This document shows, piece after piece, positions 1 through 12,686 of a stretch of 64,000 nt of DNA. The DNA lies in the NCBI RefSeq assembly GCF_030077875.1, contig NZ_JASEJT010000010.1, positions 1 to 64,000 on the forward strand, given 5' to 3'. A model generated the notes under the pieces. It made no database searches, had not been told where the DNA came from, and was given only the letters and a program-made list of their open reading frames with translations. Origin of the DNA: Mycoplasma phocimorsus (GTDB lineage Bacteria; Bacillota_I; Bacilli_A; Mycoplasmatales; Metamycoplasmataceae). The translations under genes were made by a program, and so were the position numbers. The stretch's first letter is position 1, and the number at the start of each line of letters is the position of its first letter.

Positions 1-868
1 ATACTGGAATATCAAAATTAAGTTTGGCATATGATTCAAATACAGGCCAAAGAATTGTATCTTTATCAAATTTTCAACTTATTGCACCATTTAAAAATAC
101 ATCAGGCATTGTGGCATTTTCTTTAGTACTTCAACCTTTAAATATATGTTTTTCTTTTACAGGTATTAAATCATCTTTCTTTTTAAACTTTTTATCAAGT
201 GATACATCAATAACGTCTTCACTATTAGGAATTTTATAAGTAAGGGTAATCTTATCTTTAATTCTATCTATTAAAATTCCGCCTTTTAATGGAATTTTTG
301 ATTGTCTATCATTAACTTCGTTTAAAACTTTAGAACTATCAGTTATTGTTAAAGTATAAGAAAAATCTTCGGCCCTTGGTCCAGCTTCACCTATAGAAGC
401 AATTTTTTCATTACTTACTCTAGCATATTTATTTTTAATGTTAAACTTACCATCACCTAATCATTCAATTTGGGAAATTTTGGCTAGAGAATTAAAAATT
501 CTTGCTCAATCATTATTATCAGGCTCTTTAAATTCATAAAACTTTTTTCTAAAAGTGATACTTTTTCTTTTTTTATCTTTTTTATTTCGATAATAAATTT
601 CTAAATTAACTAACTCATTTTCATAATCAATTCATGAATTTCCTAAAGAAAGACTAATACCGTTTTCTTTAAAATATTTTGAATTATTAATTTTTAAATG
701 ATGATCAGAAGCGAGTTCTTCAATGCTATCATAAATTGTAATATCAGAAACATTAAATTCAATATATCTTTTTATAAGAGTTTCACTATCAGAACAAGAA
801 ATTACACTAGCAGGCAAAATGCTTGCTGCCACAACAAAAAGATTTGATAGTAAATTTTTCTTATTCAT
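1..868 (-). CDS. Surface lipoprotein, 3' end outside the window
   Basis: The reading frame starts at 868 and stays open to the window edge, giving about 289 residues with TGA read as Trp. Residues 1-25 are a lipoprotein signal with lipobox VISC and acylated Cys25, so the mature protein sits on the outer face of the membrane. Near residue 246 a segment around IFKGW, followed by a charged stretch and ILWPVF, resembles the InlB B-repeat (Listeria-Bacteroides repeat) pattern, an extracellular beta-grasp-like module. The rest is not recognised. The gene diverges from the lipoprotein at 1335 and has a Shine-Dalgarno-like AAGGAGAG just before the ATG. The lipoprotein call is secure; its function is unknown. 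Confidence 0.8.
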
Positions 869-1334
869 GACTCTCCTTAATTAAATAAAAAATAAATAAT
901 AAATATTATAAAAAAACAGGCAAAGAAAAATTATATCCCTTACTATAGTTTTAATAATTTTATTAGCAAAACAACTTATTAATTTATATCAAAATTATAT
1001 ATATATTAACTATAAAAACTTTAATTAAAAGAACAAAACAAATTATTACTATATATTTTTATAAATAAAATAAAAATTTTAATTCATAGCTTCATATTTG
1101 CTTTGAGTTTTTTTTATTATATTTTTATTTATAAAATAACTATTTACCTTTATATTGAAGCTAAGTTAAATGTTTAACAATTTTAAAATTTACTTTTTTA
1201 TTTTATAAATACACTAACATATTAAATTTTCGTTTAAAAAAAGACTTGAAAAGAAAAAAACAATTCAAAAAATATTTTAAAAATAAAAAAAAGATATTAT
1301 TTATTAATTTAAAATGACTTATCAAAGGAAGTTT
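869..1334. other. AT-rich divergent intergenic region
   Basis: This 466-bp gap separates two divergent lipoprotein genes and must contain both promoters. It is almost pure A/T with long homopolymer runs. I see no open frame, RNA gene or strong hairpin. No consensus -10 stands out, although several TATTAT-like boxes near 1294 could serve the rightward gene. Confidence 0.5.
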
Positions 1335-3392
1335 ATGAATAAAAAAAGGTTGTTTATACTAATGACAATGTCAGTTGCCGTAGTTACAAGCACACTTAGT
1401 TGTCATAATACTAGAATGTTTAAGAAAGAGTTAATTTGGCAATTTAAAAAACAAAATTTAACTTCAAATTCTTTTCTTGCTAAAAAAGATTTAAACATTA
1501 CAACATCATCTGATTTTTTACTTTTTCAAACACCTGAAATTGAAAATAATTTAAATGAAAATATTATTATAGACGAACAAATTGATGAAGAAAATGAAGA
1601 AACAACTTCAATTATTGATGAACAAGAAGAAGTTCTTAATCAAGAGCTAGAAATTACTAAACAACAATTATTAGATTTAGAAAAAAGATATAAAAAAGAT
1701 TTTGCGAAAAATTCACGTCTTAAATCAATTTTAATTGGTGCCAGTATTTCTAGTGCCATTATAACTGGTCTTTCAATTGGTATAGGTTCTTATTTTGGCA
1801 TTACAAAAAGTGATACTTATGCTCAAAAAAGAAAAAAAGAATTAGAAGACATTTTAAATATTCAAAAATCACTTATAAAGGAAAGCAATCCAGATGATAG
1901 CTTACAAAAAATATTTCTTAAATTAATGGATATTGGTTTTGAAAAAGAATTGCCTACTGGAATTTTTGATTTATTTGATGAATTATTATTTAAGAAAGCT
2001 TTAAATGGATATATTAATGAAAAAGAAAAAGAAAGATTTAAAAATATATTAAAAACTCAAATTAAAGATAGATCTAAAGAAATTGTCAATGAATTACTAG
2101 ATTTATTAAAAAGCAGAAATATAGTGGCAGAAACAAGCTCTGACAATGTCATTAATTCAGTTAAAAATATAGTAAGTTTGATTATTAAAAAATATTTACC
2201 AGATTTTATTAAAGCAGCAATATTGTTTGTTTCTGAAATTAATAGCAAGATAAATACTGGAAGCACTACTCAACCAGAAACTTCATTATTAGGAAGGGCT
2301 ATTGAAGCTACATTAAAACTTGCAGGCTATAATTCTGGCGATTCTAAAAATATGTCAAAAATAATTAGTATTTTTTCTAGCGCATTAGCAAATTCAAATA
2401 ATGATTTAATTAAAATTATTATTACTAAAATGTCAAATGCTATTGACAGCGTAAACTTATCTTTTGATTTTTTTAAAGATTTATTGGAAATTATTAAAAA
2501 AACAATTTCTAATATTTTAACTAAACCAAATTCTCAAGAACTTGATATTAATTCAATATTTAATAAACTAATTCCAGCATTTTTAGATGTATTTGAAAAT
2601 GTGGCTAATAAATCTGAAAATAGTGAAGATTTTATTGTATTTATAAATAACTTATTTTTAGAAGAAAACAATAATAAAGCGCTTTATACAATTTTATTAA
2701 AAGATAACGATATAGAAAATGCTGATAGTAAATTTAATTTTAAGACCATAATAAATACTTTTATATCATCAAATGCCCAAAACAAAAATCAAGAAGAATA
2801 TAATTTTGCAGACTTAATTCCTAATATTGAAGTTTCATTTTTTACGATTGTAAATGGTATATTCAAATTTTCAGATTTTAAAAAATTTATTAATAAATTT
2901 TTATTCACTTTTATTAAACCATTAATAAAAATAGCTAAAGAACAAGAAGAAAAGCTTAAAAAAATAAAAGATAAAAATACAAATAATTCTATTAGTTTTA
3001 ATATAAATGGCATTGATACAAAGTCACCTTATAATGCTATATTTAGAATTTATAGTTTATATTCATATTTATATTATAAGCATGTACCAAAACAAGAAGG
3101 AATATTAGGTAATTTAATATCACTAATTAATCCGTTTAAGCCAGAAAAATTTATTCCTAATTTGATCAAAAGTGAATGGCCAAATATTAATGACGAACAA
3201 CTTAAGAAAATATTTGGAGATAATATTTCAAAAGAACCATGATATAGTTTTAATTCAGATCATTATTCAATATTTCAGAAAATCAAAGAATATGCAAATG
3301 GTAACAAGAATGATGAATTTAAAGAGCTTATAAAAAATGCTAGTCCTAATATAACTACTAATAACATTAGTAAAATATTAGTTAAAAAATAA
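1335..3392 (+). CDS. Lipoprotein with internal Gly-rich TM segment (paralogue A)
   Basis: This 685-aa protein starts at the ATG at 1335, preceded by AAAGGAAG; an in-frame ATG at 1314 has no such site. Residues 1-23 are a lipoprotein signal (lipobox TLSC, Cys23). An acidic, Glu-rich coiled-coil-like stretch follows (about 60-125). Then comes a hydrophobic Gly/Ser-rich segment at about 129-155 (key pieces ILIGASIS and SIGIGSYFG) and a long helical domain of about 530 residues. The next gene is a tandem paralogue with the same order of parts, and two more members are at 20751 and 59355. I do not recognise a named family. An in-frame TGA at 3240 is Trp; the true stop is TAA. See the findings for the topology problem. 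Confidence 0.85.
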
Positions 3393-3494
3393 TTATAAAT
3401 AACTTTTTATTTAAAAATGTATTAAACAATAAAGTTAATTTTCATAAATTGCAATCTAATAGTTATGCTAAATTTACAAATTGAAGGGGAAAAT

Positions 3495-5498
3495 ATGAAT
3501 AGTAGGAAAAAGATACTTTCCATTTTGTTAGGATCCATATCACTTATTAGTGCTAGTGCTGCCATTAGTTGTACTAATAAAGTAGACAATTCAAAGCAAA
3601 TATCTCGCCAGTTTAATAAAAGTAAAGCAAAAAGCCAAGATAGGGAAAATTTATTGTTAAGTATTGAAAAAAATAAGAAATATATTTCTAATAATGAGTT
3701 AATTGATGAAGCTATAAGGTTACAGTTAGATAATATAAATAAGAAATATCTAAAAAATTTAAATTTTTTAAATATTCAAGAATTTCAACAAATTGAAAGC
3801 ATTAATAATATAGTTAAAGAAATAAGTCATAACGAGGAAACTGATAATAAGAATAATTCAAATTTAGACAAACTTAAATTATTAAAGAAAAAGAAAAAAG
3901 AACTAGAACAAGCGTGAACCAAACAAAAAGAACTTAAATTAAAACAAAAAAAATTAAAAAATATTATTGTAGGAGTTTCAATTGGTGGTGCTGTTGTAGC
4001 AGGACTTTCAGTGGGGCTTGGATCTTATTTTGGTCTTAAAAATATTAATTCAGAAATTAATAAAGAAGTAGAAAAACTTAAAACTAGAATTTTTTTAAAT
4101 GAAGATATAATTAGACAAATTAAACAGAAAGATTCTTTGTTTGAAGTTTTACAAAAAATATTAAAAGTTGCTTTTGAAAAAGATTTACCAAATGCAATTT
4201 TTAATTTAGTTGATAAACTACTATTAAAAACAGTATTAAAGGAATATGTAACAGAAAGTAGTTCTAATCAATTAAATGAAATTTTAAAAAACGAATTTAA
4301 AACTAAAACTACAGAAATAGTTAATGAAATACTTGCAGGACTTTCTTCTATAAATTCAAATCATAATATTGATGAGATTATAAAAAAAACTCAAGAAAAA
4401 ATAAGTCAAGTTGTAACAAAATTTGTTCCAGATTTTGTTAAAGGAACAATAAATTATTTAGCCAAATTAGATGAAACTGCGGGTAGTACACATAAAAAAT
4501 CAATTTTAGCATTATTGATTAAAAGATTACTTAAAACTTATCATATCATTGTTAGTGATGAATTGAATTTATCTAAATTACTTAATTTTTATTCAATAAA
4601 AATAACATCTAATGATAATGAATTGATTAGCTTTGTTATTAAGGAATTTTCAGATGTTATAAAAAATAATAATATTTCATTTAATATCATAAATGACGTA
4701 TATGAAATTATTAATAAGACACTAGCGAAACTTCTTACAAAAGATAATGAAACTATAGACATTAATCTAATTTTTGAAACACTTGTGCCTAAATTATTAG
4801 ATATTTTAATTAAAGCAGTTGATACTACAAACCAGAGCGGCTTATTAGAGTTTATTAATAATATATTTGAACAAAAAAATAACCAAATAAAATTTATTTA
4901 TGATTTTATAGATAGTGAAATAAATATTAATTCACAAACAGTTGATGTTTATTTAAATTCAATAAATTCTATGAAAATAGAAAAAAATAGTAGTATTTTT
5001 GATATTAATAGAATTAAAATTCCTAAATTACAATTTAATTTTACAACAATCATTAATTCACTTTTTAAGTTATCTGACATTAAAAACATACTTACAAAAT
5101 TTTTAGAAGTAATTATAAAACCAATTTCAGCTTTATTAAAAAATGATAAAAATAAAGAAGCTGCTAAGAAAGCATTATTTAGAATAGCTGCAATATATAC
5201 TTTTTTGTATTATAAATATGTTCCATTTAGTGGAGGGTTTTTAGGTGGAATTATAAATATTTTTAATCCCTTTGAGCCTACCTCATTTTTAAAAATAATA
5301 TTAGAAAAGGAATTAAAAGATAGTAATGTAAAATTGAAAGAAATTCTAGGCAAAGAAACAACAATATCCGGACTTTTTAGTAGTTCAACAAATTTTGATA
5401 TATTTATATTAGCAAAAGAATCGGCCAGTGTAATAAAAAATAATAATAAAATAAATGAATTTAAAAAAGCGCTTAAAGAAGGCATGTTAAAAAATTAA
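3495..5498 (+). CDS. Lipoprotein with internal Gly-rich TM segment (paralogue B)
   Basis: This 667-aa protein starts at the ATG after GAAGGGGAAAAT. The signal ends in lipobox AISC with Cys26. A Lys/Glu-rich coiled-coil-like region reaches about residue 155. A Gly-rich hydrophobic segment at about 157-181 (VGVSIGGAVVAGLSVGLG) closely matches that of the gene upstream, and a long helical C-terminal domain follows. Shared wording near the C-terminus (YKYVPF.GGFLGGIINIFNPF here, YKHVPKQEGILGNLISLINPF upstream) confirms a tandem duplication followed by divergence. The 102-bp gap suggests co-transcription with paralogue A. An in-frame TGA at 3915 is Trp. Function unknown. Confidence 0.85.
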
Positions 5499-5723
5499 TA
5501 AATATATATTGAATATTTTATTAAAAAATAGCCAAATAGAAGTTTAAGAACAATTTTTATTTTAAATTACAACTTAATCTTTAGTTTTATAAATAAAATC
5601 TTAAATATTGTTTTTAAAATATTTAATTTTTTTATTGATTTATGCCCTTTTTTCATTTTATTAATAAACTAATATTAAAAAGTAGTAATTCAAAATAATA
5701 ACAAATTAAAGTAATTTAAAATA

Positions 5724-5748
5724 AAAAATGCAATAACAAAAATGTTAT
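5724..5748 (-). terminator. Probable terminator of degV
   Basis: Read on the minus strand, ATAACA and TGTTAT form a 6-bp stem with a 4-nt loop, followed by a T-rich tail (plus-strand A-run at 5724-5728). It lies 23 bases beyond the degV stop. Confidence 0.5.
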
Positions 5749-5770
5749 GACATAATTTTTTATTAAATTA

Positions 5771-6619
5771 TTATTTTTCTTTTAATGTAGGTCTTAGTGA
5801 AATTGCGAAACCTTTAGATCCTATATGCGCCATTATTAAAGCGCTTGCTAAGCATTCTTCTTCAAATTTTATACCCATAGAATTTGCCAATTCTTTTACA
5901 TCTTTTTCTATTAATTGGTCAATACCATTAACCATTTGAAATACAGGTTCATTAATAGCTTTTGAATTTTCAAGCATTTCTTCAAGAACAGTTTTTATGG
6001 CGCCTTTAAATGTTCTTTTTAAAGCGTAAACTTTAACATTAGCTTCATTATCATAAATAATTATTGGCAAAAATTTAAGTGCTTGAAGAAATAATTTCTT
6101 AACGCCCTTTAATCTACCCCCGCCAATAAGCCTTTTTAAATTTGGAGGAATAATTAATGTATAAGTTTCTTTAAATGCTTGTTTAATTTCTTCAATTATC
6201 AATTCAATATCTTGAGTTTCTTCAAATCTTTTTTGTGCATATTTAGCGAAATAAATATATTGATTACCAACTAAATTATTATCTAATGAATGAAAATTTT
6301 TATAGTTTTTACCAATAATATTAACATTATTAAAAGTTGAGCTTAATTTTGAACTGATCCCTAAATATAAAACTTCATCATAATTTTGTGAAAATTCAGC
6401 AACAATCTCTTCAATATTTTTAAGTGAAGGTGTTGAAGTTATTACCTTAGAATCATCATTAATTTTTTCTATTAATAATCTATGTGGAAGCGTAATCCCA
6501 TCTTCATATAAATTTCCGTCAATTTCTATTTTCAATGAAATGAAGCCATATCCATATTCCTTCAATTCTTCCTTACTTTTACAGCTAAAAGAATCTAATA
6601 TAATTCCTAATTTCTTCAT
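5771..6619 (-). CDS. DegV family fatty-acid-binding protein
   Basis: The 282-aa length is typical of DegV/FakB proteins, which bind a fatty acid and present it to the kinase FakA so that exogenous fatty acid enters phospholipid synthesis. Visible family marks are the start GIILDSFSC, the TSTPS ligand motif near residue 62, GISSKLSSTF (matching the family's SSxLSGT block) and LKRLIGGGRLKG (matching the LxxGGR block). The protein is cytoplasmic. No FakA gene is nearby. A TATAAT lies 7 bases before the ATG on this strand, so the mRNA is probably leaderless. The family is certain; the exact lipid is not. Confidence 0.9.
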   Translation of the reverse strand: MKKLGIILDSFSCKSKEELKEYGYGFISLKIEIDGNLYEDGITLPHRLLIEKINDDSKVITSTPSLKNIEEIVAEFSQNYDEVLYLGISSKLSSTFNNVNIIGKNYKNFHSLDNNLVGNQYIYFAKYAQKRFEETQDIELIIEEIKQAFKETYTLIIPPNLKRLIGGGRLKGVKKLFLQALKFLPIIIYDNEANVKVYALKRTFKGAIKTVLEEMLENSKAINEPVFQMVNGIDQLIEKDVKELANSMGIKFEEECLASALIMAHIGSKGFAISLRPTLKEK

Positions 6620-6626
6620 ACAAAAA

Positions 6627-6632
6627 ATTATA
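6627..6632 (-). promoter_or_regulatory. -10 box of degV
   Basis: A perfect TATAAT on the minus strand ends 7 bases before the degV ATG, which places the transcription start at or within a base or two of the start codon. Confidence 0.5.
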
Positions 6633-6689
6633 GTAAATAAATATTTATTATATTTAAAAAATAATTTAATATAAAATTTAAAGATTAAT

Positions 6690-6695
6690 TATAAT
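6690..6695 (+). promoter_or_regulatory. -10 box of the yitT-like gene
   Basis: TATAAT lies 9 bases before the ATG at 6705 and no Shine-Dalgarno sequence is present, consistent with a leaderless transcript. Confidence 0.5.
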
Positions 6696-6704
6696 TATAA
6701 AATT

Positions 6705-7952
6705 ATGAATCAATTCAGTAAATCAAACACGAAAAAAAACTCACAAGAATTAAAAATTAATCAAATAAAAAACAAGTTAAAATATGGCAAAAAAATTACT
6801 TATTTTGAAAATTATTTACTAAAAAAATATGAATCAACTATTGATATTGATCCTGAAAATTTAAGTAATTATCTTTTATATTTTAATTCAAAAGAAGTAA
6901 AAAAACCGTCTTTGATTGAAATTATTAAACATCATAAAATTAATATTTTCATGCAATTTGTTGCTGCTATTCTTCTTGTTTGTTCTACAAATATTTTTCT
7001 TAGAAAAGCAGAAACAGTTCCAACAGGCTATATTGGAATTCCCTCACTAATTAATATTGGATTTCAAGGTCGTCTAACACCTTATTTAGGATTATTACTT
7101 TTTGCCTTAAATATACCTTTAATTTTAGGATTTATCAAACAAATTAAAAAGTCTTTTTTATTTTTAACTGTAATGTTCATGATTTTTCAAACGGCATTTG
7201 GTTTTATATTTTTCAGTCATAAAATTAATGGAAATGAACAAAATCCTATTTTAATTTTTTTAGATAATTATTTAAGTTTTGGTGCCCTTATTAAACATGA
7301 GGATTTAGCTAATGGGCTAGTTAAAGGCGCAGTTTCACCAGATAAAGAATGAGCAATTTATTTATATGGATTTATAGGCGCTTTTTTAATGGGATTTAGT
7401 ATTGCTATTTCCTGAAAATTTGGCGGCTCTACAGGTGGAAGTGATATTATTGCTTATTATTTTTCAACAAGAACAAAAAGAGATGTTAGCAAAGTAATGT
7501 TATTAATTAATGCGATAACATTAATAATTTATATTTGAATTTATATAATTTTAAAATTAAAATCACCTTCAATTGATCCACTATTAAGGGCAAGACCTAT
7601 TGGCGGAATTATGGTATCTTCATTAATAACAACTATTTGTTATTTATTTATTACTTCTGGAACAATTAGATTTTTATATCCTAAATATAAAAAAGTTCTT
7701 ATTTTAATTAGAGTAACTAATATTGAAAGAATAAAAGCCTATTTCAAACACATTAATTACTGACATCATTATTCTATTATAACTAGAATTAATAATAATG
7801 AACAAACCGAATATTGTGTACGTACAGTAGCATTACTTCTTGAAGCAAAATATTTAATTAGAGACATCAGAAAAATTGATAAAACATCTTGAATTTCTAT
7901 TTCAAAATTAGAAAATACTTATGGAGATTTTGATACTTCAAAAGTTGATTAA
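6705..7952 (+). CDS. YitT family membrane protein with DUF2179 domain
   Basis: This 415-aa protein begins with about 80 charged, cytoplasmic-looking residues. A five- to six-segment membrane domain follows, containing VPTGYIGIPSLINIGF and the conserved GGSTGGSDIIAYYFS, which matches the GG(S/T)GGxD(I/L)I hallmark of YitT proteins. The C-terminal soluble part (about 325-415, beginning KKVLILIRVTN) fits the cytoplasmic DUF2179 domain. The transported or sensed molecule is unknown. The long N-terminal extension goes beyond the usual length of about 280 aa. Three or more TGA codons are read as Trp. A terminator follows directly. Confidence 0.85.
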
Positions 7953-7994
7953 TAAATAAAAAGTTTTTGTTTTGAAAGCTTTTTTATTTATTAA
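7953..7994 (+). terminator. Terminator after the yitT-like gene
   Basis: An A-rich arm (AATAAATAAAAAG) and its near-complement CTTTTTTATTTATT flank a loop just after the TAA stop, giving a U-rich hairpin typical of AT-rich Mollicutes. Confidence 0.5.
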
Positions 7995-8170
7995 TCATTT
8001 TTATTAAATTTCACTATAAAATATTTAATAAATATTTTCAGAAATTTTATTAAGCTTATCTTTAATATATAAACATTTAATTTTATTTGTATTTAAAGTA
8101 ATAAAAATATTTAATTACTCTTAATGATATTATTTTAAATATTTTATATATACAAAATTAAGGAGTAGAT

Positions 8171-10558
8171 ATGAATAGAAAAAAAAGAACAATTTTATTG
8201 ACTTCAATATTTAGCTCTATTCCATTAATGACAGCTGGTGGCTATTTAGGGCTGAAACATTCTTTAAAAAGTGGCAATTCTAAAATTTATGAAAAAATTG
8301 AATTAAATGATAAATTGGTAGCAAATGCTAAAAATCAATTGCAAAGCAGAAATCATATTTCTGATTTTAATTTTGAAAATGAAATACCAAAAATAAAACC
8401 TAAAAAAGAGCCTATTCCATTAGAAATTCCAAAAACTAACAAACTTATTAATATTTTAGAAGATAAAGTTAGTCCATTTATTCCAAAAAAAGAAAAAGAT
8501 AAACCACAAAAAATTATAACTGCACCAATTCTTGATGTAAAGCCATCTAACATTCCAATACCAACCCCCAATCCTAATCCTCAACCGTCAATAAGAAATA
8601 ATACTCCATCACAAACTTATTACTATTCTAATTCTAATAGCGTTAACAATACTCCTAAAAGAACCTGAAGCCCTAATAGTAATTTTAAAGGCGGCAAACA
8701 AGTAGAGATATATGGTTTAAAACTTGATGCTGAATATGATGAAGTTCAAGAAAGAAAAGTAGATGATTATGATAGCGATATTAAAAACTGAAAAGGATAT
8801 CAAGCTTTATTAGTGCCAGGTAGTGTTAGAGTCAAGGTAACTGATCAGTTGATCAGCAAAACTACAGAAGCAGCTACAAAAGCCATTAAAGGACTTTTTC
8901 CTGACAATATTTGAGAGGGATTTAAGAAAGATCCTAAACAGCCTGAAGCCAGAATTTGAACTGTTAGAAATAATTGATCAAATTATTATCAAAACAAATT
9001 TGAAAAATATGAAAGACTTTTCATGAGTGACAATGTAAAAGATTTTTTAACAGATGAAGGAATGAAAAAATATAAAGATATCGTTTCAATAAAAGATGCT
9101 AAGAAAAACCACGAAAAGAAAATTGAAAGATTTGTGGATCTATTTGTTTATTTTGATTATTCGAAAGTAAAAGGCGTTTCAGATCAAGTTAAGAAATATC
9201 TTGAAGAAGGATTTTATATTGAAGAAGATAATAGTAATGTTTATATAAATGAAAATGGAATTCTTGATTCTTACTCTTTTACACCTACTTACAATACAGT
9301 TACTTCTAGATTGCTTAAAGATAATGAAGAAAGAAGAGCATTCGGTTTTAAAGAATATTGACCAGTTGCGCCTGGCGCAATTTTAGAAAATAAAATACCA
9401 GGTTGAACTAAATCTGGCGATCTTTCAAGTACATACGAATTTAAAGATTTTGGCATTTCTTCAGCTGAAGGTGTAACTATTTATAAACAAACTAAAGACG
9501 CCAATAATAAAGCTGATAATAAATCTATTAATGGAGCGAATGAAGGTTTTGTTCTTGATATAAATGCAGCAAACAAAGATGGTTTTTCAAAAACTAAAGA
9601 AATTATTGAAAAACTAGATAAAGCAGGTAAGAAAATAACTCAATATAGAATAACTAATGTCGGGTTATTAGATGATGATTCCAATTTTGAAGAGATTTTA
9701 AAAGCTCTTCCAAGTAAATTTCCGCAATTAACATTAATTTTGGAAGGGCCTAATACCAAATTTTTGAGACATTTAGAAGAAAAGAAAATTGACCAGCTAG
9801 ATCTATTTACAACTAAAAATGTTGCTTCAGTTAATGGAAAAACTTGAAGTATTAACCCATGAGCTCTAAAGGGAGTTGCATGAGTTAATACTAATGACTA
9901 TAATGCTAGTTTTGATTATAATAAATATGCAACAATTGCTTCAAGAATTGTTTTTGATTCACTTTCTTTTGATCAAGAAGATATTACTAAAGAAGGTGGT
10001 AATAAGTACGAAAGAATCAATAAAGGTTTAAGAATGGCTTATTATGTAAGAAATAATGAAGGCATCTTCCAAGGTGGATTTGGTAGCGGATTAAATCCGG
10101 ATCATAATGAAGGAAATAACTCTTATCCTATTGAATTAGATCTTTCAAGAACAAATTTAAAATCATTAAAAGGTTTAATATTTCACGATATTAGAAAACC
10201 ACAAAACAAACCTAGAAAATTAAGAAAATTAACTTTACAAAGTTCTGGCAATAAATTTGAAATTGATGTAAGCGAATTAAATGATGCTAACTTAGAAGTT
10301 TTAGATACAGTTTCACCAGGTCCACCTGCTACGGAAATTCGTTTCAGCGATCCTTCTACAAAACATATCAAAATCAAAGGCGAATCTGGATTAAGTTCTA
10401 ATGGTTATAAATATTTAAATATGTTTATGAGATATGGACATATTTCTGAAGATAAAAAAATATTTGTTGAAAATTTTTCTTCTCAACTTGCAAATGACTT
10501 AAAAGCCCACGGATTTAGTGTTGAACAATCTACTACCAATGAGCCAAAATTAAATTAA
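8171..10558 (+). CDS. MIB-type immunoglobulin-binding protein, copy 1
   Basis: This 795-aa protein belongs to the Mycoplasma immunoglobulin-binding (MIB / Protein M-like, 'immunoglobulin-blocking virulence protein') family, which grips antibody light/variable regions at the cell surface. Residues 7-28 form an N-terminal membrane anchor (LLTSIFSSIPLMTAGG) without a lipobox Cys. A Pro/Lys-rich stalk follows (about 60-165), ending in an Asn/Ser/Tyr stretch. The conserved core then runs to the end, with LIL.GPNTKFLRHLE, GLRMAYYVRNNEGIFQG at about 618-634, and a leucine-rich-like part (IELDLSRTNLKSLKGLIF). The ATG follows AAGGAGTAGAT. The gene leads a MIB-MIB-MIP run with gaps of 17 and 8 bases. 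About 14 Trp codons are TGA. Confidence 0.9.
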
Positions 10559-10575
10559 AAACAAAAGAGGTAAAT

Positions 10576-12678
10576 ATGAATAAAAAGAAAAGAACAATTT
10601 TATTAGCTTCCGTTTTTGGATCAATTCCTATACTTGTAGCTGGTAGCTATTTTGTATTTAAATATTCAACAACTAGCAAAAAAATTCGTTTTAAAGAACA
10701 TGAAATTTTAGAATTCAATCCTGAAAAAGAAATTGAAGAAGAATTGCCTGTTAAGCCAGAAAAACCCGAACCTCCTAAAGAAATAATTCCTCCAGTTAAT
10801 CCGCCAACAGAAAAATTAAATGAAAAAATTTATGGAATTGATGTTGTAGTTGAAGCTAAAGCAATAGTTCCGCGGAATACCTCTAAAAGTGATAAAGATA
10901 TTCAAAACAGAAAACCATATACTGCTTTATTAGTACCTAATAAACTTAAACTTAATGTTACAAAAGAATTAATTCAAAAATCAGTTGAAACAGGAGCTGA
11001 AGCCCTTAAAAATTCATTTGCTGATTCTGATTATGAAGTATTTTCTTCAAAGCAAGATAAAGGTAAGAGTAGAATTAGACAAATTCAACTTAATTGAGGA
11101 AATTATTATGAAAATAAATTTTATAAATATGAACGTCTTTTCATGAATGAAAATGTAGTTAATTTCTTAACAGCTGAAGGAAGAAGAAAATATCCTAATA
11201 TTCCAACTATTGCCCAAGCAAAAGTAGATAATGATAAAAAAATCGAGAGATTTTTAGAACTATTTTTATATTTTGATTATGGAAAAATTAAAGAAGTATC
11301 TGATCAAGTCAAAAAATTTCTTAAAGAAGGATTATATATTGAGAAAAATGAGCGAAATGTTTATATAAATGAACAAGGTCAACTAGATTCACATGCCTTT
11401 TCACCAATTTATAATACAGTAACTACAAGATTGAAAAAAGATAATGAAGAGCTTAGAGCGTTCGGGTTTGATACTTATTGACCAATTTCTCCTGGAGCTA
11501 TTTTAGATAATGAAATTCCTGGTTGAGAAAAAACTGATGATCTTTCTCAAAGTTCTGAATTTAAAAAATATCAAATTAAAACTGATGACGGAATTAAAAT
11601 TTATAAACAAATTAAAAAGCCGACAAATACAGCTAAAACCAAATTTAATCAAGGCTTAGTTGTTGATATTGATGCTTCAAATACTAATGGTTATAATAAA
11701 ACTAAAAATTTAATTACACAACTTAAAAAAGATGGGAAAGTAGTAACGCAATATCGTATTAGCAATATTGGTTTATATGATTATGAACAAAATTTTGAAG
11801 ATATAATGAAGGCATTGCCTGATCAATTGCCACAATTAACATTAATTTTAGAAGGACCTAATACTAAATTCTTAAGACATATCGAGAATAAAAAAATTGA
11901 TCAATTAGACTTATTTACAACTAGAAATAATTCAAACAATAATAATAAAGCTTGAAGTATTAATCCGCTAGCATTAAGAAATGTGGCTTGAGTAAATACT
12001 AATGATTATAATTCGCCTCTTGGCTATAATAAATATGCCAAAATTGCTTCAAGAATTATCTTTAATTCACTTTCTTTTGATGAAGAAGATATCATCAAAA
12101 GAAATGGAGCACTTGATTTAAGTAGAATTAATCGTGGCTTAAGAATGGCTTACTATGTAAGAAATAATGAAGGAATTTTCCAAGGTGAGTTTGGTAACGG
12201 TTTAGATCCCGATCATAAAGAAGGCGGAAATTCATATCCAACTGAATTAAACCTTTCAACTGCTCCAAGTTTAAGATCTCTTAGAGGATTAGTGTTTAAA
12301 GATGAATTAAAACCTTATAATGCACCTAGAAGATTAAAAAACTTAACACTATATAACAATTCACAAATCTTTAATATAGCTTCAACTGAGCTTAATGAAG
12401 CACAATTTGAAGTTTTAGATGATTCAGGAAATCAATTCCCGCCAACAAAGATTGAATTTAGTAATTCACTTACAACAAACATTTTAAAAATTTCAGGAGA
12501 GAATAATCTTACTTCTGAAGGATATAATAATCTTCGTTTACTAATTAATTATGCCAAAGATAATTTTGGATACAATCCAACCATATATGTTGATAGTGTA
12601 AATTCAACATTAGCACAAGGATTGGCAACCCGGGGATATAATGTTAAAAAAGTTGTAGCTCAAAGAGATTACAACTAG
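10576..12678 (+). CDS. MIB-type immunoglobulin-binding protein, copy 2 (short stalk)
   Basis: This 700-aa paralogue of the gene 17 bases upstream has the same N-terminal membrane anchor (RTILLASVFGSIPILVAGSY) and the same conserved core and leucine-rich-like C-terminus (GLRMAYYVRNNEGIFQG at about 520-536). Its stalk is about 100 residues shorter and different in sequence, made of Glu/Pro runs (EELPVKPEKPEPPKEIIPP). It probably presents the same binding head closer to the membrane, or with a different antibody preference. The start follows AAAAGAGGTAAAT. The MIP gene begins 8 bases after its TAG, so the two are co-transcribed and would form a MIB/MIP pair. Confidence 0.9.
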
Positions 12679-12686
12679 GAGAAAAT

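Noticed and set aside
24-239. Short plus-strand frame at the window start
   Set aside because: It lies opposite the partial lipoprotein gene, which has a lipobox and a continuous frame; the plus-strand frame has no recognisable features.
3240-3242. Many in-frame TGA codons that would split most genes into fragments
   Set aside because: They fall at conserved Trp positions in IleRS, AsnRS, PcrA, CTP synthase and others, so TGA encodes Trp and the genes are intact rather than frameshifted or pseudogenes.
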